The notes beneath the pieces were generated by a model. That model saw only the letters and a list, made by a program, of their open reading frames with translations. It made no database searches and was not told the DNA's origin. A stretch of 64,000 bases of DNA. Source: Primula veris. Lineage: Eukaryota; Streptophyta; Magnoliopsida; Ericales; Primulaceae. A program made the translations under genes and the position numbers. The stretch covers positions 11,167,501 through 11,231,500 of the forward strand of contig OY821745.1 of assembly GCA_963682055.1 (NCBI GenBank), written 5' to 3'. This document shows, one piece after another, positions 54,593-64,000 of this stretch. The stretch's first letter is position 1; each line of letters opens with the position of its first letter.

Positions 54593-57500
54593 TCACAACG
54601 GTGTCGCAAATCCTATATCAACAATTATGACAAATAAGAACATGTATTACCAGAATACACTGGACATCCACTACCACGAACAAGCAAAGACAGACCAGAG
54701 CGATGATTAAGGAATTGTTTGCTTATGCTATCAAAAATTTGAGTCTATGCTCTTGTTTTCATTTCACCATATTCAAGACTGAGATGTAAACTTCATGATT
54801 TTAACCTAATTTAGTTATAGCTGGTATACAGAACCAAATAATTACTTCCCCCGGCTACCACACCCAGGGTCTTCCTAGATAATCCCCGTTGAACAGTTTT
54901 AGTCCTGATAACCCATTTCCATTTCCAGACAGAAAACCAAAATCACCTTAATTTCCAATATTATAATCGAAGTAAAACCTTAAAAGACTTGCTGATTTAG
55001 TTTAGTGGTTGATGATTGTATTGTAAAAAAAGATCAACACCCCCCTCCCCCCCACCCCACACACACACACAAAAAATAAAAAAAATAGAGATCTCAAATT
55101 TTGGAATGCGGTAAATGGATATCAGCATTGGAAGAAGCCACTAACAGACAATGTGAAGCGCGATGAAATAGAACACCAACGACTAACAACATAAAAGAGA
55201 ATCATGATTTTCACTGATAAGATACTCCTTTTTCTTAGATCGACTACAAATGATATAGAGCATAAATACCTTGGGAAATCATGCTCCAGCAAGTAGGGCC
55301 CGCAGCTAAGCTCGATCTGAGGCGTGCTGAAGCAATTGCACTATGAAGGGGAACCATTGTCTCAACGCTTCCAAGCACCACAGCAAACCTGAAATGCATA
55401 CAAAAGAAACAACAATCAATTCTATACATATAAGAACTACTCTCCTCCCAAATCATTTTACCTTATGGGAAAAGGAAACTTTTGGAAAATTAGCTTCTTT
55501 TCAAGGCAGGGGCTTAAAAAGCATGTGGCCCAGTGGCACTTAAATTGATCATACGACCATTTGCAAAGTGTCACCTAGTTCCCTACAAGTTCAAACTTGT
55601 TATCATATGTTCCCTAAACGTGCGACTACCTTTAACTACTATATTGTCGATCCAGCTCACACCTGAATCATCTTAATCTTTAGTTTCCAAACTCTTCTAT
55701 TTTTTTTCCGAAACATATATTTCTTATTTCAGACGAACTAGGCATTTTCTCTTAGTACCTTCATATCAGGAGTACACATACACCTAATCAATCAAGGAAT
55801 CATGCAAATACAAGTGTATGTTTTTTTTTTCTTTCTTTAAAATCTTATTAAAGAGGATCAAGGGATTTCACACCTACCCCCTTTAACAAGACTCGAACCC
55901 TGTACCTAAGCTATTCCTAGCGGGTTCTAGCCCAAGTTACAACTTTGCTGAGTCGTTTTCATGGGTTTTCCTTGCTAGATAAGTAGGAAAGCCTTGCTAA
56001 GAATACTTTACACTGTTGAGAAAAATTATCTATGCAAATCTGCTAATTATTAACCTATCAGTCCATCTACTATGTAATCTAGTATCCTTATGCCTGAAGA
56101 TAACCAAGTCGATGAAGACTGCATTAAAAATTTCCACTCCAGTACCATCAGTAATCTAATGATGCTCTAGAAAACTAATCCATTCCATTAAGATGTCATG
56201 GAAAAGAAAAGATTTTGTAACTCGAGCAGGCATAAAATGGATACACTAATCCATATAAATTTATGACATAGCAACTGCAAAGAAGATTCTACCAATTGAA
56301 ACAAATACATCAAGATAAAAAATAGCCGAACGACGGGATCAGCTATGTTATCAACACTACAACTCCCATGCAACACCCCGTGAGAAGGAAACCATAAACA
56401 CACTGTGAATTTAGTAATTTACATATATACCCTCTTGTTTATTTCTCATGGGAATATGTTAGTAAGTATAGGAGTTGTAAACTTAGATTTACGGATCACC
56501 TGTCCAGTGTCCACACAACCAACAAATAGCTGTCCTTCACTACTCGTAAAGACTTGATAGTAGTCAGCTCTATCGAGAAGAATTTTTGTTTAAAGATCCT
56601 ATATTTGATAAAAGTAAATTGTTGTTAAAAGACTCCTACAACAAGGCCCATTAGGTGTTGACGACCCGAGAAGTGACCTGAAGAAACCCCCCCCCCCCCC
56701 CCCACCCCGCGCCAAGAATACATTTTTAAAAAAAAACAACGTTGTCTTGATAGGTATCTAGATCCCATTTTTTCTTGAGTTTGGTTTTGTGTCATGTTTC
56801 AAGACCAAAATTTGATTATTATGATCAGTTCTAATCATTCCTATTAAAGATAATCCTAAGCGCAAATGCCGGATGTATCACCTTGACAACTTCAACTTGA
56901 CCTATTTGTTTGAAAGGTGCTTCAATAAAAATAACTCGTACAACAAATCAACAGCAAAACATATTGCTGTTTTATTGTCCTTTCTTTTCGGATTTAAATT
57001 AAACTGGCACGTAATTTTAATCAGGCTGAGGAACCGTATTGCTAGGGCCAGACCGACCTATGTACAGCTACATATCCGTCTATAAATAAGTTAAGTGTAC
57101 TGAAACTGTAATACTGAACTATTTGAAACAATTTCACCTAAAATTCAACAAAAAACATCAAAATTTTAAAATATCCAAACAAAAACTAGTTCTTACCTAA
57201 AATGTGAGGATAAGTATGATCTGATATGTTTTAACCATCAAAAAAGGCTATTTCAAAAAATAAAAACGAGACAATATACTAATAAAGGAGAGTGGATACT
57301 CATTTGGAACGAAGCAAAGTTACATGCGTTTTTCATTTCCTCCTTCTCACTTCCTATAATTTCACGTGTAAATTTAAAATAACATTAATTGTTTTCACGT
57401 TGCATGTTTCCGTTTCCAGTTTACGTTCCCCTTCCACGAAACTATGTAAAGAACTCACGAAGTTCTTCACTGATTTAGAGATATAGCTATTGATATAGTT

Positions 57501-57852
57501 TAAAACACTTCAACAATAGTATTTTTGGTAACAATTTTCGAGTATATGATGACGAACAGAATAGAAAATGCAAAGATAAATTCTGGTTTTTCTCATGTAC
57601 TACTATTTATACCAAGTATTTCTAGTTAAACTAAATTGCAAGAGTCATCCTTAAAGTTCCACTTTTTGCAACTAAACCCCATGGCGTTCTAAATTGATCA
57701 TGATTAGACCCCAACCTCTCCTTTTTCTCTCTTTTGACCCCCAAACGGATTAATTATTTTACAAACTATCCTCTAAAATATCATTTGACAAAAAAATGTT
57801 ATAACCTTACATACATACATATATACATACACATATAGATATATACATATAG

Positions 57853-57891
<39 letters not shown>

Positions 57892-58026
57892 CCTGGAGGC
57901 AGAGGAAGGGATGGGTCTGGCGGAAGAAAAGAAAGCAGGAGAGGGAGAGTGTTTGGGTGCCACGTGGCATTTTGATCGGAAAACCCTCCCGCCGGCATTT
58001 ACCGCCGATCGATACGCCCACGCCAT
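54593..58026 (-). CDS. NFD6-like: NFD6-like small mitochondrial/chloroplast protein, 90 aa, three exons
   Basis: Exon 1 (58026-57893) starts MAWAYRSAVNAGGRVFRSKC and is rich in Arg, Ser and Ala with almost no acidic residues, typical of an organelle targeting peptide. It ends GCCTCCAG|GTCTCT. Exon 2 (55388-55270) follows TTTCAG and encodes RFAVVLGSVETMVPLHSAIA and SARLRSSLAAGPTCWSMISQ, the conserved core, ending CCCAAG|GTATTT. Exon 3 (54612-54593) follows GATATAG and gives GFATPL and TGA. Phases fit exactly (134+119+20 nt = 91 codons). The core and the (S/G)xGFATPL end match the plant NUCLEAR FUSION DEFECTIVE 6 family, named for a gene needed for polar nuclear fusion in the Arabidopsis female gametophyte. 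Introns are 2.5 kb and 0.66 kb. Alternative 3' exons are common in this family and could exist here. Intact. Confidence 0.88.
55389..57892 (-). other. Intron 1 of the NFD6-like gene
   Basis: 2.5 kb, no inner gene. Contains a run of 16 C (about 56688-56703). The first bases after the donor are (CT)n then (TA)n, see next entry. Confidence 0.75.
57835..57891. repeat. Compound (TA)n(GA)n microsatellite at the exon 1 splice donor
   Basis: On the minus strand the donor GT is followed at once by CTCTCTCTCTCTCTCTCT and then TATATA repeats, so the 5' splice site lies at the edge of a length-variable tract. Confidence 0.85.
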
Positions 58027-58055
58027 TTATTTGAGATTTTGTTTTTAAACCCTAC

Positions 58056-58057
<2 letters not shown>

Positions 58058-58104
<47 letters not shown>
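58058..58104. repeat. (TG)n microsatellite, about 23 units, in the NFD6-like 5' leader or promoter
   Basis: A 47-base uninterrupted dinucleotide run 32-78 bases upstream of the ATG. If transcription starts beyond it, the mRNA leader carries (CA)n. Confidence 0.95.
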
Positions 58105-58105
<1 letters not shown>

Positions 58106-58303
58106 CGCTCACTTCACTCTGTCACCAATTTTACGTAAATTTGTTTTATTTGGTTTACAAAGATGGGTAAAAAGTGCATATAGCTCCGTGTTATTAGTAA
58201 AACTTATACACGATGGTATAGTCGGTAACACTAACCACTTGCTCGCTCAGACACGGTTATATAGCTTGTGATAATAAAAAAATTATAATTATAGAGATGT
58301 TAA

Positions 58304-59110
58304 TAGGGGTAGTTAGGGTCGAGATCCGATCCGTAAACACTCAATACGTATACCGAGTCGATTACTTTTGAAATTGAAAAAAAAATACCGATCCCGACCC
58401 GATAAAAATCGGGACCCTACTTTTTCAGGACCCGGATTTTCGGGATCGCATAGGGTCGGGATATGTTTTTTATGCTGAATCTCCCGACATATATTTTTTA
58501 TTTTTTTATGACAAAGTCATTTTTTATTAACAATTTTCATTTGAAAAGTCTAAACATGTTATTAACACGAAACATAATCCTAGTTTAAAAATAATACTCC
58601 TAATAAATGCAAAAAGAAATTAAAATGTAGTAGAAAAAATAGTATGAAACTATAAATAATTGAGTAGATAAAAAAAATTGATACGTTTTTTATCAGATTA
58701 TTTTAGTATTTAGTTTTATTCACACAAGCAACAATAATCATTCTAACTGAAATAAATTATCGTTATAATTTTTATAATCGGACAATAATGATCACTTATC
58801 TTTTTTAAATAACAATAAAACTTTTTAATTTAAGTATATTTTATTTTAATAGTTTCATATATTCAAAAGTACATATATATATATATATATTATACTTATC
58901 AAATTATAACTAATATATGAAACAGAAAGAGTTGTACCTCATATGGTAAATTGGTTACATTACATGCTAGATGTATAATGTTCGATTCCCAAAACTTCCA
59001 TTTAATATACATTATTTACATTTTAGTCTTAAAATAAAAATATCATGTTATATAATGTAAAATAAAAAATTAATTAGAAATTCGGGTCGGGATTTTGTGA
59101 TTTTTCCCTT
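58304..59110. mobile_element. Non-autonomous hAT-like element, copy 3, 807 bp
   Basis: Starts TAGGGGTAGTTAGGGTCGAG, ends GGGTCGGGATTTTGTGATTT plus TTCCCTT. Subterminal repeats of CCCGACCCGATAAAAATCGG and GGGATCGCATAGGGTCGGGA resemble copies at 4643 and 7583. The flanks GATGTTAA and GTCATTGA match only partly. No transposase. Confidence 0.6.
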
Positions 59111-59388
59111 GTCATTGACATCGGACTCTCTTTAATGTCGGTAAAATACAAGCTACACATGAAATAATTGAAGAAAATCAAGTAACTTCGCAACAATAGT
59201 AAAATGGAATTAAAGTTTGTATCAATCACCCAAATTTGATGGAATAACATATATTTTTTCAATGAAATATTATTTAGTACTATGAGGACTGAATTTATAA
59301 CTAGCGAGATCATAGAAAATTAGGAATATTACTATAAAGAATTTATTATTATTTATAACTAGTCCGAGTTGGGATCTATAATTTTTAT

Positions 59389-59555
59389 TACTCCATACAT
59401 TCATATTTAATTGTACACTATGAAACTACGTGTAATTTTGACCGGGTAAGAACTTGTATCAAAATTGTCGGTATGAAGATAAAAGTTATAAATCGATTAA
59501 AATTACACGTAGTTTCATCGTAAACTGAGCAAGTACTATACAATATACGGAGGTT
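59389..59555. mobile_element. Stowaway-like MITE, related to the one at 31441
   Basis: Inverted pair GAAACTACGTGTAATTTTGA / AAAATTACACGTAGTTTCAT around a loop with AACTTGTATCAAAATTGTCG, the same interior as the element at 31441. The outer ends (ACTCCATACATTC, TATACGGAGG) are degraded. Confidence 0.65.
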
Positions 59556-59889
59556 ATTCATGTAGGGCATTTACTTTAATCCGCGACTTCACTACTCCTG
59601 CTATGAAAGTAAATCAAATGCACAATCTAGTTTAGTTTATTTTTCTTTTATTGTATTACCCTTATGCTAATCCTAACAAAAATAAATAAATAAGATGGTG
59701 CTCTCTTTATTCAAATTTAATCATATTTATATAAAAACGACATGACACTCTCCTATTTCAAATATAGAAGTCTTGCATTTTAAAAATTACTCACGCAGTT
59801 AAGATAAAATAAAAAGTTATAAACCAGTGAATTAACATAAAAAAAAAAATGCATCCTAAATTAACAAAGAATTAGAATGAATTGTGTTA

Positions 59890-60555
59890 GAGCATTCTCA
59901 TATGTTCAATTTTAACACCGTTATATCTATAAATTTATACAATATCATCAAAATCACTACTCAACAGCTACATTATAAGGTTAAAAAATAATAAAATTTA
60001 AAATTTTATAGAATAACTCTCTACATGTAAAGAGTTTTGAAATAGAATATAGACTCATTTTAAGGTGGGTCCCACCGAACAAAACCATTTTGCCGGTCTT
60101 TTTTTTCCATTTTATCTTTTTATGTTTCTATAATTCCTGATCTCACCATCAGTACATCTCATCTTCTACTTCTCACATGCATTATTTATCATTAACTCAA
60201 TTAAAATCGATTTGGGTTTCTTTTTTAATCAAATCTAGGATTTATAAATTGAAAAAAAAAATCTCAACTTGGTTCCACTTTCTTTTCGAGCTACTATCTC
60301 TGTCACCAATCTATAGCCTTATTACTGAAATTTCAAAATGGGTTTCTTGGTTTTCTCCGATTGAGTTTTTTTATGTTTATTTTTTATTATTATGGTGGGG
60401 TGGAGAAATAGTTTGAGATATGATTGAGAGTTGGGTGAAAGTTAAGTTATATAACAGTGATGTGCACTTCATAAAAATATACACTATAATTTTTTTAACA
60501 AGCTCTATATACCTATATTTATACATAAATTTTGTCCTCACCGATAAGAATGCTC
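59890..60555. mobile_element. PIF/Harbinger-like (Tourist) MITE, 666 bp, TSD TTA
   Basis: Ends GAGCATTCTCAT and inverted GAGCATTCTTATC, flanked by TTA at 59887-59889 and 60556-60558, the TWA duplication typical of Harbinger elements. The interior is AT-rich with GGTGGGTCCCACC at about 60065. No gene. Confidence 0.65.
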
Positions 60556-61119
60556 TTAGAGTTATATGCATTTTGTAATTTGAAAAAAGCTAGAAGAATT
60601 GGTTAATAATGTATCTTATTTGTTTCAATATGTTCATTGTTGTAAATTGTTTATAATATTTTGTATAACATAAATAAATTAATTTCATAACTTTGATAAA
60701 ATGCATTAATATAATAATGAGATAATTAATGTTTACTATGTTCAATTATCATGCGTTTTCGATTTAGTATACTGAACTAACAAATTTACTGATTAGCATA
60801 CTTGACTAAATGAAAACTTTTGATTTAGTATATTTCGGTCCAATTATCTAATAGAAATTAGTAAAGTACAAAATTACCCTTATGAAACTTAAATTAGTTT
60901 TGATTTAGTGTATTTTACTAATATATTTTTTCAATTTTGTACACTATTTTTTCTATCAACTTCACACTTATTCATTATTAATGAAGTAGTCCTTGTAATT
61001 TATGAATATAATCAATCTGATACTTATAATCTCAAAAGGCACCAAATATTAAATAAAAGAAAGTGTAAAAAATAATATGTATGACTAATAACTTACACTA
61101 TAAATAATAAGTATTTTTA
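60556..61119. other. Intergenic, AT-rich
   Basis: No gene. Repeated TTTGATTTAGTATA(T/C)T motifs around 60755-60915 suggest a decayed repeat. Confidence 0.4.
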
Positions 61120-61700
61120 TTTGGTACATTTCTTCATGTATAGAAAATAAAAACTATAACACATTTTTTTCTCATTAAAATTTAAATTGTTATAACAAAA
61201 AAAAAAAATCTATGTTTAGAAATTATAACTTAAATACTACTCATCGATAGAAATGCTTAAAAAAAATGAGTCATTTAAAAAAAACATATACGACCAAAAT
61301 AAAATTATACTAAAAAAATAAAATAATTTTAGTTAGTGAAACTGATAACTTGTAATGAAAAAAATAGACAAAAATCATATTTTTGTTGCACCTTTTTTAG
61401 TTGGTACGTTTGGTTATGCATGTATGATAAAAACAAGAACTCGTTTTTTCCATTCAAATTTAAATTGTTTATAACATAAAAACCCATTTGTCTAGAAATT
61501 GTATCTTAAATACTACTTATCAGAACAAAGTAGAATTTTGTTTTAAAGGAAGTTACTGGAAAAAAAAAAAAAAAAAAAAAAAACATGTAAGACCAAAAGA
61601 AAAGTATACTATAAAAATAAAATTATTTTAGTTAGTAAAATTGATAACGTGTAATGAAAAAAAAGTCAAAAATCATATTTTTATTGCGCCCTTTTAAGTT
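61120..61700. repeat. Diverged direct duplication, about 297-bp period
   Basis: Matching order of motifs in the two halves: ATTTAAATTGTT, AGAAATT, TTAAATACTACT, CCAAAA, TTTTAGTTAGT, GATAAC(T/G)TGTAATGAAAA, AAAAATCATATTTTT. About 75-80 percent similar by eye. Confidence 0.65.
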
Positions 61701-61754
61701 TATTTAAGAAAATTGAATCATGTGTATAAATGATTAATCTAGTCATTTTCACAT

Positions 61755-62070
61755 TTGCTGCAAATTCTTTTTACAAATAATGTCCAATAGGTACCACTTT
61801 TGAACTTATATTACTCATAGCTACATCCATAAGTTCATATTCCCTATAGGTACCACTTTTTAATTTTTTTATAATTTTTTTGGGTTTTTGTGATTTTTAT
61901 ATTTTTTATATTTTTTTGTCATTTTTGTGATTTTTTTCATTCTTTTTTTTTATAATTTTTTATTATTTTTGTTATTTTTTATATTTTTTTGTGATTTTTT
62001 TCATTTTTATAATTTTTTTGTGTTTTTTTTTATTTTGTTGTAATTTAAAACTATTTTTTTGGGTTTGTAG
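61755..62070. repeat. Second copy (partial) of the AT-rich fold-back family
   Basis: Contains ACTTTTGAACTTATATTACT and CCATAAGTTCATATTCC, the reverse complement of sequence near 29570-29630, followed by TTTTTTGTGATTTTT repeats like those of the 28690 element. Confidence 0.6.
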
Positions 62071-62089
62071 AAAGATAAAATATGTCTAT

Positions 62090-62295
62090 TGTTGTAGGAT
62101 ATTATTGGACTTATCTTGGTCTTTCCTAGCATATGTAACTCTATCCTCTATTATATAAAGAGGGTCAGGGTCTCTTGATGTATATCTCGATACACTTGTA
62201 TTAATGAATAAATACTTCGTCTGTTGTCTCTCATATCTCTCTCTATATCTATACATATCTCTATATATATCTATAACGAGCTAATATGTCACACA
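62090..62295 (+). repeat. LTR of a copia-like retrotransposon with primer site
   Basis: From TGTTGTAGGATATTATTGG to about TATGTCACA, with TATATAAAG at about 62153 as a likely promoter. It is followed by CAACACGTTATCGGCAC, close to the AACACGTTATCAGCAC motif found after the 5' LTR of many plant copia elements. The right partner LTR, if any, is outside the window. Confidence 0.6.
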
Positions 62296-64000
62296 ACACG
62301 TTATCGGCACTTTGCTCGCGAAGAATAGGATATACGCTCACGGATATTGGAGATTTTTGGTAAACGGACGGATATTGGGTATTTATAAACCTTGAGATTT
62401 ATCCGGGTTTTTAGGGTTTTGCTATATCGACCTTCATCAACATACCGTGCGTAAGGTACCGAATTCAAAACTTAATTTATTCCATATATGTGATCGCACG
62501 TATTATTTTATGGATAACTAAAACATGATAAATATCACGTAGTATATAATCCATGTGTATTAGAGTTTATTACTTGTATGGATAACTATATATGATCGTA
62601 ACACACATATTGTTGATTATAAAATCATATTTATTGATAAGATCATACAAAATAACCCAAATCATGTAATTGTAAAACATGTATTAATCTGTTGGATTAA
62701 ATCTGCAACAAACTGAAACGTATGTACTGATTTGTAATTCTCTGAAAGCTGTAAACTATTCTGGAAATTACTCAAGGACTAAACTGAAACTTGTCTGAAA
62801 TTATGGACTGAAGCAGTAATAATGCTGTAAATAGATACATAGTTTGCTGAAATTACACGGATAGTCCCTGTAGTATATTACATGTATAAAAACAGTATAT
62901 ATGTGTTATAAAAGTCAATATTCGGTCTAAATATTCACCCACATGCATATATATATTTATTAAAAAGGCAAGTGAATAAAAATTGCATGTTAATTGAATA
63001 AATTGATATGTTTCCATGTATATTTAACCACTTTGCATGTTAAAAATTACCATATATAGAATTAATTGGTAATTAAAAATATATTGTTTTGCTTGCATGT
63101 TAAAACTACCATGTATAGAATTATTCATATGGAGATAAACATAGATAATTGATTGATATCTTGTTAGTGTAATCATATCTTTTGATATTATCATATATAA
63201 ATATCACATATGCCAGTAAATTATTGGATTGGATCTAATTAATTTGATTTGATATGTTAGAATCTTTATGGATTGATTGATAATCTTAAATTGATTTGTT
63301 TATAACACCAAATCTCCTGCATGATTACATAGATCCTAAAATATATTTACTGCCTGTTTATATATATATGTGGTTAATCTAGATAGATATTATCTATGCT
63401 GTTAATATTATTACCATATATAAAATGCGAAAATCATATATATTCACATTTAAGTTGGAAAAATTATGAATCTTCCCCAAATAGGCTCACCTATTTGGAT
63501 ACGATGTCTAGGAAAGATAAAGGCGGAAGTCGTTCTCCTAATGAGGTCGGTTTTTAAGAGGCATTCGTGCCCACCCCCCTCACCGTCTTTCCTGGTCGTG
63601 TTCAAATAGAGCTACCGAAAGGGGTTGACTAAATAATAATTTCCCCGAGTGTGTTTATATAGTGATGTATGTTTCGCCGAATTGGTATTTGAGTATCGAC
63701 CCGTCGTTCGATCAATGAGAACCGATTCACATGAGAAGCAAAACTAATGTTTTCGAACCTGTCGTTTCGGAAAAAAAGTTTGTGCTTGTGCAAACCATAA
63801 ACATATAAATCAGTCGTTTTATATGAAAAATAATCCAGAACTCCCAACACATGTTGGATGCCATCTATGATGAGAAAAATCGCAAAACATACTTGCGAAA
63901 TGACTGTTTAGACGTTGATGTTATTCCGTCACCACATGTTAGTCACCCTGATGTGTGAAAATGTGATGCCCAAATTTTTTTTGGATGCCATCTTTAATGA
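62296..64000 (+). other. Sequence after the copia-like LTR; no retroelement protein recognised
   Basis: Expected internal region of the element starting at 62090, but I find no gag or pol motif before the window ends. Repeated TTGCATGTTAAAA(A/C)TACCA-type blocks lie at 63000-63120. A phrase TGGATGCCATCT(A/T) occurs at 63856 and 63983. The element may be truncated to its 5' part, or coding starts beyond 64000. Confidence 0.35.

Noticed and set aside
55880..55930. tRNA-like phrase GACTCGAACCCTGTACC (inverse of a T-arm)
   Set aside because: No acceptor stem, anticodon arm or D-arm at the right spacing; perhaps a decayed SINE.
57773..58021. Longer frames running from NFD6-like exon 1 into the microsatellite
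   Set aside because: They read through the splice donor into (CT)n/(TA)n, giving SLSLSLYIYIYI-type repeats.
63629..63850. 73-codon frame near the window end
   Set aside because: No family signature; lies in presumed retroelement internal DNA on the wrong strand.

Overview
This is a gene-poor, AT-rich stretch of a flowering-plant nuclear genome, most likely a eudicot. The evidence is spliced genes with GT-AG introns, plant-specific protein families (a receptor-like kinase, an At1g01500-like membrane protein, an NFD6-like mitochondrial protein) and a dense load of plant transposons. No tRNA, rRNA or CRISPR array was recognised. Boundaries of genes and elements were read by eye from splice sites, terminal repeats and target-site duplications (TSDs).

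Layout. 1-4.1 kb: 5' exons of a minus-strand receptor-like kinase whose remaining exons lie off the window or are lost. 4.2-10.4 kb: nested small DNA elements (two copies of a non-autonomous hAT family, several MITEs) and a TRIM element inserted in the very end of one hAT, with perfect TSDs for both. 10.5-26.3 kb: a 15.8-kb Ty3/gypsy retrotransposon of Tat/Retand type with two 574-bp LTRs differing at 4 sites, TSD ATTAC, and a tRNA-Asp-like primer site. It has gag-pol on the plus strand (one in-frame TGA, one internal deletion), a 37/48-bp minisatellite, and six genes on the opposite strand. 26.3-33.4 kb: intergenic DNA with fold-back elements and MITEs. 33.4-37.3 kb: an At1g01500-like gene (minus strand, two coding exons). 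38.2-42.9 kb: a 4.6-kb Ty1/copia element with two apparently identical 239-bp LTRs and a single stop codon in its polyprotein. It is in the same orientation as the gene and probably sits in that gene's 5' UTR intron. 43-44.5 kb: a diverged tandem repeat and a candidate first exon and promoter of that gene. 44.6-45.3 kb: a large fold-back element. 45.4-51.07 kb: a decayed MULE with long terminal inverted repeats (TIRs) rich in CCGATCGATCGG palindromes. It carries a FAR1/MULE transposase with an OTU-type cysteine protease domain on the minus strand and a second transposon gene on the plus strand. 54.6-58.0 kb: a complete three-exon NFD6-like gene (90 aa, minus strand) that single-ORF views miss. 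58.3-64 kb: a third hAT copy, Stowaway-like and Harbinger-like MITEs, a local duplication, and an LTR with primer site of another copia-like element.

The most unusual item is the antisense gene array of the large gypsy element. A spliced gene with a putative gypsy-type transposon domain (PF04195-like) and long coiled coils is flanked by five small ORFs, mostly coiled-coil. Five of the six genes have a TATA box upstream of their start codon, and two adjacent ones are recognisable paralogues. Antisense ORFs are known in the Tat lineage; an array of separately promoted small genes like this would be notable if confirmed.
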